A DNA stretch of 64,000 nt from Dickeya aquatica (GCF_900095885.1 NZ_LT615367.1:4340001-4404000), one strand, 5' to 3'; positions 27,395 through 36,967 are shown, counted from the stretch's first letter. The notes: generated by a model not told the origin, from the sequence alone. Made by a program: numbers and translations.

Positions 27395-28174
27395 ATGTCG
27401 TTATTAACACTGAAAAATATTCGCAAAGAGTACGGCAGCCAGGTGGTGCTGGAGCGGCTTAACGTTTCGGTTGACGAAGGGGAGTTCGTGTCGATTGTCG
27501 GGGCCTCCGGCTGTGGCAAAACCACCTTTCTCAACATGTTACTGGGCACGGAGCACCCCAGCAGCGGCCAGTTACTGCTGGATGGCAAGCCGATGCCGCA
27601 AGAACCGGATGAACACCGGGGTGTGGTGTTTCAGCGCTATTCAGTCTTCCCCCACCTCAGCGTGGTGGAGAACGTGATGCTCGGCGCGGAATTTGCCAAA
27701 GCCCGCTGGCTTGGCCGGGTGTGGGGAGCCAGGCGTCAGGCCATCCGCGATGACGCGATGGCGATGTTGCATCAGGTCGGTCTGGCGCAAGCCGCCGAAA
27801 AATACCCGCACCAGCTATCCGGCGGGATGCAACAGCGGCTGGCGCTGGCACAGGCGCTGCTCAAACGCCCGCGCATTTTGCTGCTCGATGAACCGTTCGG
27901 TGCGCTCGACCCCGGCATTCGCGGCGAAATGCACCAGCTCATCAGTCAGTTATGGCAGGAACACCGTCTGACCATTTTTATGATAACCCACGACCTGAAA
28001 GAGGGGTTTTCGCTCGGCACCCGGCTGTGGGTGTTCGACAAGCTCCGTCAGGATGCGCACGCCCCCGATGCCTGGGGAGCCAGTATTACCTACGACCTGC
28101 CGCTCGATCGCGCCCCTGCCGGGGTGCGCGCCTCGGTGGGCGAATTGATGAACGGGCGGCGTCACGTCGCCTGA
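27395..28174 (+). CDS. ABC transporter ATP-binding protein (guanidine operon)
   Basis: A 259-residue ABC ATPase. Walker A is GASGCGKTT, the Q-loop VVFQRYSVF, the signature LSGGMQQRLALA, Walker B ILLLDEPFGALD and the switch His lies in MITHDL. It powers the importer formed by the two preceding genes. It lies 30 bases after the permease gene and 12 bases before the first DUF1989 gene, all in one operon. Confidence 0.93.
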   Translation: MSLLTLKNIRKEYGSQVVLERLNVSVDEGEFVSIVGASGCGKTTFLNMLLGTEHPSSGQLLLDGKPMPQEPDEHRGVVFQRYSVFPHLSVVENVMLGAEFAKARWLGRVWGARRQAIRDDAMAMLHQVGLAQAAEKYPHQLSGGMQQRLALAQALLKRPRILLLDEPFGALDPGIRGEMHQLISQLWQEHRLTIFMITHDLKEGFSLGTRLWVFDKLRQDAHAPDAWGASITYDLPLDRAPAGVRASVGELMNGRRHVA

Positions 28175-28186
28175 GAGGAGAACATC

Positions 28187-28921
28187 ATGAGCGATTTTGA
28201 CATGAACACGTGTTACCAGACCGAACTGCCCGCCGGGTCGCACTGGTCGCTGATTATGCGCCGGGGCACCGCGCTGACGCTGACCGATACCAGCGGCGGA
28301 GCCAACGTCGGCATGCTGTTTTATAACCCGGAAAATCCGCTGGAGCGCTACAACGCGCCAGACAGCCTGAAATGCCAGCACACCTTTAAGCTAACCGCCG
28401 GCCACTGCCTCTATTCCGATATGGGGCGCATTTTCTGCGCCATTGAAGCCGACAGCTTCGGCTGGCATGAAACCGTCTGCGGCGCGAGCCAGGCACAACA
28501 GGTCGCACGCCAGTTCGGCGAGCTGAACTACCAACAGGCGCGTAACGATCGTCATCAGAACGGTTACGACAGTTTTCTGGTCGAGCTGGCGAAATACGGC
28601 CTTGGCAAGCGCGATATGGCCGCCTGCGTTAACTTTTTCGCCCAGGTTGCCAGCGATGACGACGGCAACCTGCGGCTTGAGCGTCAGGGTCAGGCCGGGG
28701 CCAGCGTCACGCTGCGTTTTGCCATGGACACGCTGGTGATCCTGCACACCTGCCCGCACCCACTGAGCGATGCCCGCACCTATCCGCGCCATCCGGTGTC
28801 GATAGCCATTGACCACCGGCGCGCACCGCTGCCCGCACACTGCCTGGAGCGCCCGGAAAACCAGCGCGGGCTGCGCAACAACACGCTCTACTATCTGGCT
28901 GAACAACCACAAGGAGTCTGA
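28187..28921 (+). CDS. DUF1989 protein, probable carboxyguanidine deiminase subunit 1
   Basis: A 244-residue protein of the urea-carboxylase-associated (DUF1989) family. Likely metal or catalytic residues are in [20 protein letters not shown] and [12 protein letters not shown]. Family members encoded beside riboswitch-controlled carboxylases have been shown to be the two subunits of carboxyguanidine deiminase, which converts carboxyguanidine to allophanate and ammonia. Its stop codon overlaps the start of the next DUF1989 gene (ATGA), implying equal co-translation. Assignment as deiminase rests on family knowledge and the guanidine riboswitch, not on a test in this organism. Confidence 0.82.
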   Translation: MSDFDMNTCYQTELPAGSHWSLIMRRGTALTLTDTSGGANVGMLFYNPENPLERYNAPDSLKCQHTFKLTAGHCLYSDMGRIFCAIEADSFGWHETVCGASQAQQVARQFGELNYQQARNDRHQNGYDSFLVELAKYGLGKRDMAACVNFFAQVASDDDGNLRLERQGQAGASVTLRFAMDTLVILHTCPHPLSDARTYPRHPVSIAIDHRRAPLPAHCLERPENQRGLRNNTLYYLAEQPQGV

Positions 28922-29589
28922 TGATGATAACAACCAGTCCCCGCGACCCGGCCACGGCGGTCTGTCGCACCACCATTGCAGCCGGCGACTACTGGCTGCA
29001 GCGTCTGGACGCTGGCCAGACGCTGCGCATTACCGATCTTGAAGGCAATCAGGCGGCGGATACGCTGTTTTATAACGCCGACGACACCGCCGAGCGCTAT
29101 AGCGTCACCGATACCCTGCGCGGCCAGCGCAAAGTGTTTCTCACCACCGGCAGCATTCTGCGCTCTAACGAAGACCGGCCGATGCTGGAAATCGTCGCCG
29201 ATACCTGCGGACGGCATGACACCCTCGGCGGGGCCTGCGCCACCGAGAGCAACACCGTGCGTTATGATCTGGAAAAGCGCCATATGCACGCCTGCCGTGA
29301 TAGCTGGATGCTGGCTATCGCCCAACATCCGCAATTTAACCTGACCAAGCGCGACATCACCCACAACATCAATTTTTTCATGAACGTACCGGTGACGCGC
29401 GACGGCGGGCTGACCTTCGCCGATGGCATTTCCGCCCCGGGCAAATATGTGGAAATGGTGGCGAAAATGAACGTGCTGGTGCTTATCTCCAACTGCCCGC
29501 AGTTAAATAACCCGTGCAACGGCTACAACCCAACGCCGGTGGAGATTGCCATTTGGCAGGACGGGGACACCGGTCAACGCACACAATAA
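28921..29589 (+). CDS. DUF1989 protein, probable carboxyguanidine deiminase subunit 2
   Basis: A 222-residue second DUF1989 protein, related to the first but clearly diverged. [20 protein letters not shown] and [16 protein letters not shown] hold the Cys/His residues typical of the family. Translation starts at ATG 28921 or 28924, with AAGGAG (28911-28916) inside the end of the preceding gene. It would pair with the product of 28187-28921 as a heteromeric deiminase. A gap of 127 GC-rich bases, without a gene, separates it from the carboxylase start. Confidence 0.82.
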   Translation: MMITTSPRDPATAVCRTTIAAGDYWLQRLDAGQTLRITDLEGNQAADTLFYNADDTAERYSVTDTLRGQRKVFLTTGSILRSNEDRPMLEIVADTCGRHDTLGGACATESNTVRYDLEKRHMHACRDSWMLAIAQHPQFNLTKRDITHNINFFMNVPVTRDGGLTFADGISAPGKYVEMVAKMNVLVLISNCPQLNNPCNGYNPTPVEIAIWQDGDTGQRTQ

Positions 29590-29716
29590 GCCCCCACGCC
29601 GGACTCCCCCAGAACACCAGACCGGAAACGCCACCCGGCGCAAGCGCGACGCGCGGGACGACCCGCACCATGCGTCCAACACCCCGCAGGACGACCTGCC
29701 CGCAAGAGAGCTTGTC

Positions 29717-32700
29717 ATGTTTGAGCGCGTACTGATTGCCAACCGTGGCGCAATTGCGGTGCGTATTATCCGCACCCTGAAGAAAATGGGCGTTAAAGCC
29801 ATTGCCGTGTATGCCGAAGCCGACCGCCATTCGCTGCATGTGCGTCAGGCCGATGAAGCCTGGTCGCTGGGCGACGGCCCGGTGCGCGACACCTATCTGG
29901 ATCAGGAAAAATTGCTGCACATCGCCGCTGCCAGCGGCGCGCAGGCTGTTCATCCCGGCTACGGTTTTCTCAGCGAAAATAGCCAGTTCGTTACCCGCTG
30001 CGAACAGGCGGGGCTGGTGTTTCTTGGCCCGACCGTCGCACACATGGAAGCCTTTGGCCTGAAACATCGCGCCCGCGCGCTGGCACAGCAGAATGCCGTT
30101 CCCCTGCTACCGGGCAGCGGCCTGCTCACCTCGCTGGACGCCGCCTGCAAGCAGGCGCGCCACATCGGTTATCCCGTGATGTTAAAGAGCACCGCTGGGG
30201 CGGCGGCATCGGGATGCCAGCGCTGCGATGACGAACCGCAACTGACCGAGGCCTTTACCCGCGTTAAACGGCTGGCGGGCAACAACTTTGCCGATGATGG
30301 CGTGTTTCTGGAAAAATTCATCGCCTGCGCCCGCCACATCGAAGTACAGGTTTTCGGCGACGGCCAGGGCAATGTCATCGCCCTTGGCGAGCGCGACTGC
30401 TCCGCCCAGCGTCGCAACCAGAAAGTGCTGGAAGAGACGCCCGCCCCCGGCCTGAGCGACGCGGTACGCGCCGAGCTGCACGCCACCGCCATCCGGCTGT
30501 GCCAGGCGGTGGGGTATCGCAGCGCAGGCACCGTAGAGTACGTCTATGACGAAAACGCCAAACAGTTCTGGTTTTTAGAGGTCAACACCCGCTTGCAGGT
30601 TGAGCATGGCGTCACCGAAATGGTGTACGGCGTGGATATCGTGCAGTGGATGGTGGAGCTGGGCGCAGGCTGCCTGCCGCCGCTGCCACAGCTTGTCACC
30701 ACCCCACACGGCCACGCTATTCAGGTGCGCGTTTATGCCGAAGACCCGGCCAAACAGTTCCAGCCCTGCGCAGGCTTGCTCAGTCAGGTCGCGTTTCCAG
30801 AGGCGCTGCACGGCCTGACCCTGCGCATCGACCACTGGCTGGACAGCGGCAGCGAAGTGTCGCCGTTCTACGACCCCATGCTGGCAAAAATTATCGTACA
30901 CAGCGACAGCCGCGACGCCGCCCTCGACGGTATGACGCGAGCGCTGGACGCCACATCGTTGTACGGCATCGAAACCAATCTTGCCTGGCTACGCCACCTG
31001 CTGACCCTGCCAACGGTCAGACGCGGAGCCATTATCACCGCGACGCTGGGCAGCGTGGCATGGCAACCGGCAACGCTGGATGTCCTTGGCGGCGGCACGC
31101 TCACCACCGTGCAGGATGCCCCCGGCCGCACCGGATACTGGCATGTCGGCGTGCCGCCTTCCGGCCCGTTCGATACCCGCTCTTTTCGCCTTGGCAACCA
31201 GTTGCTGGGCAACACCCCGGACGCCGCCGGGCTCGAAATTACCCTGCGCGGCCCGACGTTGCGTTTTAACCACGACTGCGCCTTTGTGATTACCGGTGCG
31301 GCCATCGCAGCGCAGCTCGATGACACCCCGCTGACAGGCTGGCAGGTGTATGCCGCCCGCGCCGGGCAAACCCTCACCCTCGGTGCTATTGACGGGGCCG
31401 GTTGCCGCAGTTACCTGCTGCTGGCAGGCGGGCTGGGCTGCCCGACCTACCTCGGCAGCCGCAGCACATTTACGCTTGGCAAATTCGGCGGCCATGCCGG
31501 TCGCGCGCTGCGCGCAGGCGATGTGTTGCATCTGGCCGCCCCTGCGCTCACGCACCTTGATGCAGCGCTGCCGCAACCGGACTGGCACAACCACTGGCAA
31601 ATCCGCGTTATCTATGGCCCGCACGGCGCGCCGGACTACTTCACCCCGGACGACATCGACACCTTCTTTGCCGCCGACTGGCAGGTACACTACAACTCCA
31701 GTCGCACCGGGGTGCGGCTGATTGGCCCGAAGCCGCAGTGGGCGCGCACCGACGGCGGGGAAGCGGGGATGCACCCGTCTAACATTCACGACAATGCCTA
31801 CGCCTTCGGCACGGTGGACTTCACCGGCGATATGCCGGTTATTCTGGGGCCGGACGGCCCATCGCTGGGCGGTTTCGTCTGCCCGGCGACCGTCATCCAG
31901 GCCGATTTATGGCAACTCGGCCAACTCAAAGCCGGTGACAGTCTGCGTTTTGTGCCCGTCACCCTGGCGCAGGCCGATGCACTGGCACGGGCCGCCGAAG
32001 CCGACCTTGCCGCCTGCCCGAGCACCAGCACCAGCACCAGCACCAGCACACCAGCCACGATTACCTCACCGGTGCTGTATCAGCGCCCCGCCAGTGACGA
32101 TCGCCCCGCCGTTACCTGCCGCGCCGCCGGTGACAGCTTTGTCCTGCTGGAATATGGCGAGCACCGGCTCGATATCGCCCTGCGTTTTCGCGTCCACGCC
32201 TTAATGCAGTGGCTGGAGCGCCACCCGCTGCCCGGTATACAGGAACTCACGCCGGGCATCCGCTCGCTGCAAGTCCACTTTGACAGCCTGCAATGCCCGC
32301 GCGAGCCGTTGCTGGCGCACCTGCGGCACGCCGATGATGCGCTCGGCAACCTGCAACACGCCACCGTGCCCTCTCGCACCCTGTGGCTGCCGTTAAGCTG
32401 GGATGATGCGGCCTGCCGCGACGCCATCACCCGCTATACCCAGTCGGTGCGCCCCGGCGCGCCCTGGTGCCCCAGCAATATCGAATTCATCCGCCGTATC
32501 AACGGGCTGGATGATGTGGCGCAGGTTAAAGACATCGTCTTTAATGCCCGCTATCTGGTGATGGGACTGGGGGATGTCTATCTGGGCGCACCGGTCGCCA
32601 CCCCGATTGACCCCCGCCATCGTTTAGTCACCACCAAATACAACCCGGCCCGCACCTGGACGGCGGAGAACTCCGTCGGCATCGGCGGCGCGTATCTGTG

Positions 32701-33319
32701 TGTATACGGTATGGAAGGGCCGGGCGGCTATCAGTTTGTTGGCCGCACCTTGCAGATGTGGAACCGCGATCGACAAACCGATGCATTCCGGCAACCCTGG
32801 CTGCTGCGTTTCTTCGATCAGCTTCGCTTTTACCCGGTCAGCGCAGAGGAACTGCTGAGCATTCGTGAGCGTTTTCCGTGGGGAGATTACCCGCTGCGTA
32901 TTGAGGAGGGCGAGTTTAGTCTGGCGCAGTATCAGCAGAGGCTCACCGAACAACATGCGGAGATTGCCGCGTTTGAACGCCAGCGCCAGCACGCGTTTGA
33001 AACCGAGCTGGCTCGCTGGCGCGCCGACGGCCAATTCACCTTTGACAGTCGCCTGCAAGACGAACCCGAACCTGATGACGCCGTGCCGGAAGGCGGCCAC
33101 GCGGTGGAAAGCCAGGTGGCGGGCAGCGTGTGGCAATGGCTGATAGCGCCCGGCGAGCGCGTCAGCGCCGGGCAAGTGGTCGGGATTCTGGAGTCGATGA
33201 AAATGGAAATTCCGATCCTCGCCCCTGTCGCGGGCACACTGCATAGCCAGTTGCGGCACGCCGGGCAACAGGTTCAGGCCGGGCAACGACTGATGGTGAT
33301 CACCCCCGCTGAAGCGTAA
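29717..33319 (+). CDS. biotin-dependent urea/guanidine carboxylase, ATP loop altered
   Basis: A 1200-residue multifunctional carboxylase. It has a biotin-carboxylase part (1 to about 445: VLIANRGAIAVR, GERDCSAQRRNQK, EVNTRLQVEHGVTE), an AHS2-type part (about 455-760), an AHS1-type part (about 790-1010), and a biotinyl domain with Lys1162 in LESMKMEIP. There is no amidase domain, so it does not hydrolyse allophanate itself. With the guanidine riboswitch the substrate is likely guanidine. The glycine loop that should read STAGGGGIGM reads STAGAAASGC (159-167). The correct residues appear in another frame at 30199-30216, implying two compensating one-base indels. Activity is therefore doubtful unless these are sequencing errors. 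ATG 29717 begins at the conserved N terminus. Confidence 0.88.
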   Translation: MFERVLIANRGAIAVRIIRTLKKMGVKAIAVYAEADRHSLHVRQADEAWSLGDGPVRDTYLDQEKLLHIAAASGAQAVHPGYGFLSENSQFVTRCEQAGLVFLGPTVAHMEAFGLKHRARALAQQNAVPLLPGSGLLTSLDAACKQARHIGYPVMLKSTAGAAASGCQRCDDEPQLTEAFTRVKRLAGNNFADDGVFLEKFIACARHIEVQVFGDGQGNVIALGERDCSAQRRNQKVLEETPAPGLSDAVRAELHATAIRLCQAVGYRSAGTVEYVYDENAKQFWFLEVNTRLQVEHGVTEMVYGVDIVQWMVELGAGCLPPLPQLVTTPHGHAIQVRVYAEDPAKQFQPCAGLLSQVAFPEALHGLTLRIDHWLDSGSEVSPFYDPMLAKIIVHSDSRDAALDGMTRALDATSLYGIETNLAWLRHLLTLPTVRRGAIITATLGSVAWQPATLDVLGGGTLTTVQDAPGRTGYWHVGVPPSGPFDTRSFRLGNQLLGNTPDAAGLEITLRGPTLRFNHDCAFVITGAAIAAQLDDTPLTGWQVYAARAGQTLTLGAIDGAGCRSYLLLAGGLGCPTYLGSRSTFTLGKFGGHAGRALRAGDVLHLAAPALTHLDAALPQPDWHNHWQIRVIYGPHGAPDYFTPDDIDTFFAADWQVHYNSSRTGVRLIGPKPQWARTDGGEAGMHPSNIHDNAYAFGTVDFTGDMPVILGPDGPSLGGFVCPATVIQADLWQLGQLKAGDSLRFVPVTLAQADALARAAEADLAACPSTSTSTSTSTPATITSPVLYQRPASDDRPAVTCRAAGDSFVLLEYGEHRLDIALRFRVHALMQWLERHPLPGIQELTPGIRSLQVHFDSLQCPREPLLAHLRHADDALGNLQHATVPSRTLWLPLSWDDAACRDAITRYTQSVRPGAPWCPSNIEFIRRINGLDDVAQVKDIVFNARYLVMGLGDVYLGAPVATPIDPRHRLVTTKYNPARTWTAENSVGIGGAYLCVYGMEGPGGYQFVGRTLQMWNRDRQTDAFRQPWLLRFFDQLRFYPVSAEELLSIRERFPWGDYPLRIEEGEFSLAQYQQRLTEQHAEIAAFERQRQHAFETELARWRADGQFTFDSRLQDEPEPDDAVPEGGHAVESQVAGSVWQWLIAPGERVSAGQVVGILESMKMEIPILAPVAGTLHSQLRHAGQQVQAGQRLMVITPAEA
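32021..32053. repeat. AGCACC hexamer repeat in the carboxylase gene
   Basis: About five copies of AGCACC encode alternating Ser-Thr residues. They form a flexible linker between the AHS2- and AHS1-type domains. Slippage by whole units would keep the frame. Confidence 0.8.
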
Positions 33320-33325
33320 TTCCCC

Positions 33326-33355
33326 TTCACCGGCAGGCACTGGCCTGCCGGTGAA
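33326..33355 (+). terminator. hairpin ending the guanidine operon
   Basis: A perfect 13-bp stem (TTCACCGGCAGGC and its complement) with a 4-base loop starts 7 bases after the carboxylase stop. There is no T-run, but the stem is strong and marks the boundary to the Zorya genes. Confidence 0.7.
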
Positions 33356-33521
33356 CACCCCACAGACGAACGCGGATTGATAGTGACGACACGCAATTGT
33401 TTTTTCTTTAATAATTAAAGAATTAAGTTTTTTTAATTTTTTCAGGATACGGTATTCTGCTGTTTTTATACTCAGCCCCGTGCTGGCAATTGGCTTATCC
33501 TTTAACACAGCGTGTAATACT

Positions 33522-34901
33522 ATGAATTATATTCACCCATACGATACGGTGTTATTTGCTTTTATTATTATTGTTTTCTGCGTCATCTTTCATGTCAAAT
33601 TTACAGAAAAGAATGCGCATGAAGCTCCCGGAATGTTAATTACCATTGGCATATTTGCAACATTCCTGGGTATTACATTAGGGCTGCTGGATTTCAATAT
33701 GAACGATGTTGAAAATAGCCTGCCAAATCTGATTAATGGTATAAAAACAGCGTTTTTGGCCTCTGCTCTCGGCGTATTTTCCGCTTTGACAATAAAATTC
33801 CGCTATACCTTTTGGGGCGCTAAAGCTCCCGCTGCCGATACACCGGTGCAAGATGCCACCATTGACGATATCGTCAGGCAACTGCAACTCTCCGGCAAAT
33901 CGCTGGATAAATTACATTACTCGCTGGTCGGTCATGAAGAAGCCTCATTGTTAACCCAACTTAAATTAATTAGTAGCGACCAAAACGATCAATTAAGCCA
34001 TTTGCATAAAGCGTTTGTCGAATTTGCCAACACGCAGGCGGAAAATAACTCTAATGCACTGATCGATGCACTAAAAGCAGTGATTCGTGATTTCAATGAA
34101 AAAATCAGCGACCAGTTTGGCGAAAACTTTAAACAACTCAACGCCGCCGTGGGGAAAATTAATGACTGGCAAGAGCAGTATCGCCAGCAAATGCAGGAAA
34201 TGATCGCCCAACAAACCCAGACCACCGCCAATATGCAGCAGGCGGGCGAAAGCTTCTCACAGGTTGTTGAACATGCGCAGTCTTTTAGCCAGACAGCGGC
34301 AAATATTGAACGCACCATTGGTGCATTTTCTGCGCTTGAGCAGGCATTAGAAGCGAACCTCAGCGAGCTGGCGGGCGTTATTGATGTGACGAAAAGCGGC
34401 ATTCCTGAAATAGAAAGCAGGGTTTCGGAGATGATTACCCATATTCAGCACGGCGCGCAGGCGTCAGCAAATATCATAACCGAGCATTTACAGGGTGCCA
34501 CTCAAACCTTGCAATCCTCCGTCGGCCATTTCACTGCGCAGATGACGCTCAGTGCGGAAAATATGGCGCATAACGTCAATGAGCAGAATATAAAAACCAA
34601 CGAGACAATACAAAAAGCCAGCACTCAGTTACAGCAATTAATGACCAGCATGTCACAAGAGATGACGCAATATATTCAACGCCATAATGAATCCATTACC
34701 ACGAATATCACCGACATGACTGAAAATACGAAAAAACAGGTCACGGCACTGGATGCGGCCTTATCCGATGCGCTGAAAAAATCGCTCGATTCGCTGGGTC
34801 AACAATTGGCTTCGCTCTCTAACAAATTCACGCAGGATTACACCCCGCTTACCGAGCGTTTAAAAGAGGTGGTGCGGTTATCTGAAGCGCTGAGGGCATA
34901 A
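33522..34901 (+). CDS. zorA: ZorA, MotA/TolQ-like motor protein of a type II Zorya system
   Basis: A 459-residue membrane protein. Three hydrophobic helices are visible near the N terminus (VLFAFIIIVFCVIFHV; MLITIGIFATFLGITLGLL; AFLASALGVFSALTIKF), in the MotA/TolQ/ExbB pattern. After them come about 300 residues of long helical, Gln-rich coiled coil, the cytoplasmic tail of ZorA. Zorya is an anti-phage defence system in which ZorA and ZorB form a proton-driven motor. ATG 33522 gives a sensible N terminus, although no good ribosome-binding site is seen; a GTG at 33480 is possible. It is followed by zorB after 4 bases. The sequence is more AT-rich than the flanking operons, consistent with acquisition. 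Confidence 0.88.
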   Translation: MNYIHPYDTVLFAFIIIVFCVIFHVKFTEKNAHEAPGMLITIGIFATFLGITLGLLDFNMNDVENSLPNLINGIKTAFLASALGVFSALTIKFRYTFWGAKAPAADTPVQDATIDDIVRQLQLSGKSLDKLHYSLVGHEEASLLTQLKLISSDQNDQLSHLHKAFVEFANTQAENNSNALIDALKAVIRDFNEKISDQFGENFKQLNAAVGKINDWQEQYRQQMQEMIAQQTQTTANMQQAGESFSQVVEHAQSFSQTAANIERTIGAFSALEQALEANLSELAGVIDVTKSGIPEIESRVSEMITHIQHGAQASANIITEHLQGATQTLQSSVGHFTAQMTLSAENMAHNVNEQNIKTNETIQKASTQLQQLMTSMSQEMTQYIQRHNESITTNITDMTENTKKQVTALDAALSDALKKSLDSLGQQLASLSNKFTQDYTPLTERLKEVVRLSEALRA

Positions 34902-34905
34902 AACG

Positions 34906-35652
34906 ATGGCCAACCCCCTGTTAGCTCGACCAAAACAGACCAAAGAAGATTTCTGGATAAGCCTGAGCGATTTAATGACATCACTGATGATGATTTTCCT
35001 GCTCATCTCGCTGATCTACATGATAAAAGTTCAAGACATGGTGAAAATCCCGTCGGTGTATAAAAATACGCTACAGGGGTTAGGGCAAGCGTTGCAGCAT
35101 GAGTTTAAAGATGATTTAAAACGCTGGCATGCCACCATTGACCAGGATCTCACCGTGCGATTTCAGGAACCGAATATTCTGTTTACCACCAGCTCGGCGG
35201 AACTGAAGCCTGAATTTAAAACCATTCTTGATGAATTTATTCCACGCTACCTGAAAATAATGACCGACCCGAAATACATCGAAAATATCGAAGAGATTCG
35301 CATTGAGGGCCATACTTCAACGGTGTGGCGCACCGGCGTAAACGATAAAGACGCCTATTTTCATAATATGGAATTATCCCAGTCCCGCACCCGTTCAACG
35401 CTGGAATATATTATGAATATGCCGGTGGTTTCCCCGTCGAAGCCTTCTTTTAGCTGGTTTAAAACCCATGTCCGCGCCATCGGTTTTTCTTCCGCCCGCC
35501 CGGTGGATGCCGACGGCAAAGTGATTACCTCCCCCGACCAAACGGAAGATCAGGCCCGTTCCCAGCGGGTGGAATTTCGGGTCAGAACCAATGTTGAGCG
35601 CCAGGTTGCTAATATCGTAGAAAAAAATATCCTGGAAAAAGGCGGGAAATAA
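34906..35652 (+). CDS. zorB: ZorB, MotB/OmpA-like stator protein
   Basis: A 248-residue protein with one N-terminal membrane helix (LMTSLMMIFLLISLIYMI) and a C-terminal OmpA/MotB peptidoglycan-binding domain (IRIEGHTSTVWR, SQSRTRSTLEYI, SQRVEFRVRT). The Asp in SLSDLMTS just before the helix corresponds to the proton-carrying Asp of MotB-type stators. It should assemble with ZorA in the inner membrane and anchor to the cell wall. Only 4 bases separate it from zorA, and 2 bases separate it from zorE. Confidence 0.9.
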   Translation: MANPLLARPKQTKEDFWISLSDLMTSLMMIFLLISLIYMIKVQDMVKIPSVYKNTLQGLGQALQHEFKDDLKRWHATIDQDLTVRFQEPNILFTTSSAELKPEFKTILDEFIPRYLKIMTDPKYIENIEEIRIEGHTSTVWRTGVNDKDAYFHNMELSQSRTRSTLEYIMNMPVVSPSKPSFSWFKTHVRAIGFSSARPVDADGKVITSPDQTEDQARSQRVEFRVRTNVERQVANIVEKNILEKGGK

Positions 35653-35654
35653 CG

Positions 35655-36542
35655 ATGAGCCAGTTTCTGATTTCCGGCCTGACCGATTTTTTGCTGGTGG
35701 ATAATTTTAATCAACTACGCTCCGCTATGCAGGCAGAGCTGGTGCCGCCTATCGCTGAGTTGAAAATAAAAAAACTCGATATTGATGAAATTCTTGCCAC
35801 CGTCGGTATGGATGTCACCATAGACGATATTATTTTTAATAAAAACGGCACCATCGATTATCATAATAAAAAAGTTATTCTGCATATTCGGGATATTGCA
35901 TCATACGGTGACAGAGTCAGCCTGCCTAAATATCATTTAGCCAATTGCAGTAAGCTGCAAGAAATGTGGCAAAAGAACCACAGCAACAGATATGTTGTCG
36001 CCACAAGAAGTGATGGTATTTTTACCATAAAACGTGCGAATTCATCAGGAAAGGAATGGAACGCGGAGGAGGCAAAACTGGATGTTTGTAAACTTTGCCT
36101 GAATACCCTCAACTGGCAAGGATATGCGTCAAAGTCTTACCAGGAAAAAAATCATATTTTTGAGCATTTTGATTTAAAAGAATTCTTTGCAAAATACCCG
36201 CATTCGGCCAGCACATACCGGCCGCAATATACCGATAAAGACGCGCCAACCAATACCTATTCATCAGATTTTCATCTGATATCGAGCCAATTTCGGGAGG
36301 CGAAAAACTGGCACTGTGAAGCCTGTCATGCCGACCTCAGCGCAACGCGGCTGCGGCGCTTTTTGCATGTCCACCACCGTAATGGGCAGAAAAATGAAAA
36401 CCAGCACAGTAACCTGCAAGCCTTGTGTATCGAATGCCATGCCCAACAGCCTAACCATGAACACATGCGCAGCCACCCGGACTTGAGCCTGTTTTTAAAA
36501 GAAAAGAGCGTGCTGACAGGCTGGCTGAAAGCAGCAACCTGA
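35655..36542 (+). CDS. zorE: ZorE, HNH endonuclease effector
   Basis: A 295-residue protein. The C-terminal 80 residues carry an HNH nuclease motif: zinc-type CEACHADL, the catalytic HVHHRNGQKNENQHSN and CIECHAQQP. A four-Cys type structure (CxxC near CKLC and later pairs) is also visible. Presence of an HNH protein after ZorA-ZorB, with no ZorC or ZorD helicase, defines type II Zorya. It is the predicted DNA-degrading effector. The N-terminal 200 residues are not recognised and may recognise DNA or contact the motor. It is the last gene of the cassette. Confidence 0.88.
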   Translation: MSQFLISGLTDFLLVDNFNQLRSAMQAELVPPIAELKIKKLDIDEILATVGMDVTIDDIIFNKNGTIDYHNKKVILHIRDIASYGDRVSLPKYHLANCSKLQEMWQKNHSNRYVVATRSDGIFTIKRANSSGKEWNAEEAKLDVCKLCLNTLNWQGYASKSYQEKNHIFEHFDLKEFFAKYPHSASTYRPQYTDKDAPTNTYSSDFHLISSQFREAKNWHCEACHADLSATRLRRFLHVHHRNGQKNENQHSNLQALCIECHAQQPNHEHMRSHPDLSLFLKEKSVLTGWLKAAT

Positions 36543-36629
36543 CGCCGCGCTGTTATTATACCGACAACATCACACCACCAGGATTACACCGCCAGTCACG
36601 GGCGGCGGTGCGCCCCACGGAGCCTCCCC

Positions 36630-36964
36630 ATGTCGATAGCCATTTTCTCTCCGCGGCTTTATCTGCTGATAGGGTTTCTTGCCGGGCATACGCCGCTTGA
36701 TATTAAAGGGCGCGCATCGGCGTTGCTGACAAAAATCGTTATTCCGCTGGTGATCATTTTTCATATTGCCACCCACCGCGCCGGGGTGTTCGTGATTATG
36801 CTGGGCATGATAGTCATGATGGGGGTGATGTTGCTGGTCAGCCGTCTCCAGACCCGCGACCCGGTGCAAAACCTCTGTTTTTGATTGCCTGCGGCACATG
36901 CCTGAGTATTGTCGCTATCGGGGTGTATGCGGCGGCGGTGCTGTGGCTGCGCCAGCTTGCATAA
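36630..36964 (+). pseudogene. remnant of an AEC-type permease
   Basis: The first about 80 residues (LYLLIGFLAGHTPLDIKGRA, LTKIVIPLVIIFHIA) look like the start of an auxin-efflux-carrier family permease. They end at a stop at 36882. A different frame then continues with FLIACGTCLSIVAIGVYAAA, ending at 36964, which looks like the last membrane helix of the same protein. The middle (about 200 residues) is missing. This is a gene left by an internal deletion, now at the right edge of the Zorya cassette. Confidence 0.7.
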
Positions 36965-36967
36965 AAA

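Noticed and set aside
29546..29716. Extended N terminus for the carboxylase
   Set aside because: The 57 extra residues are Arg/Pro/His-rich and precede the conserved start MFERVLIANRG; they overlap the preceding gene.
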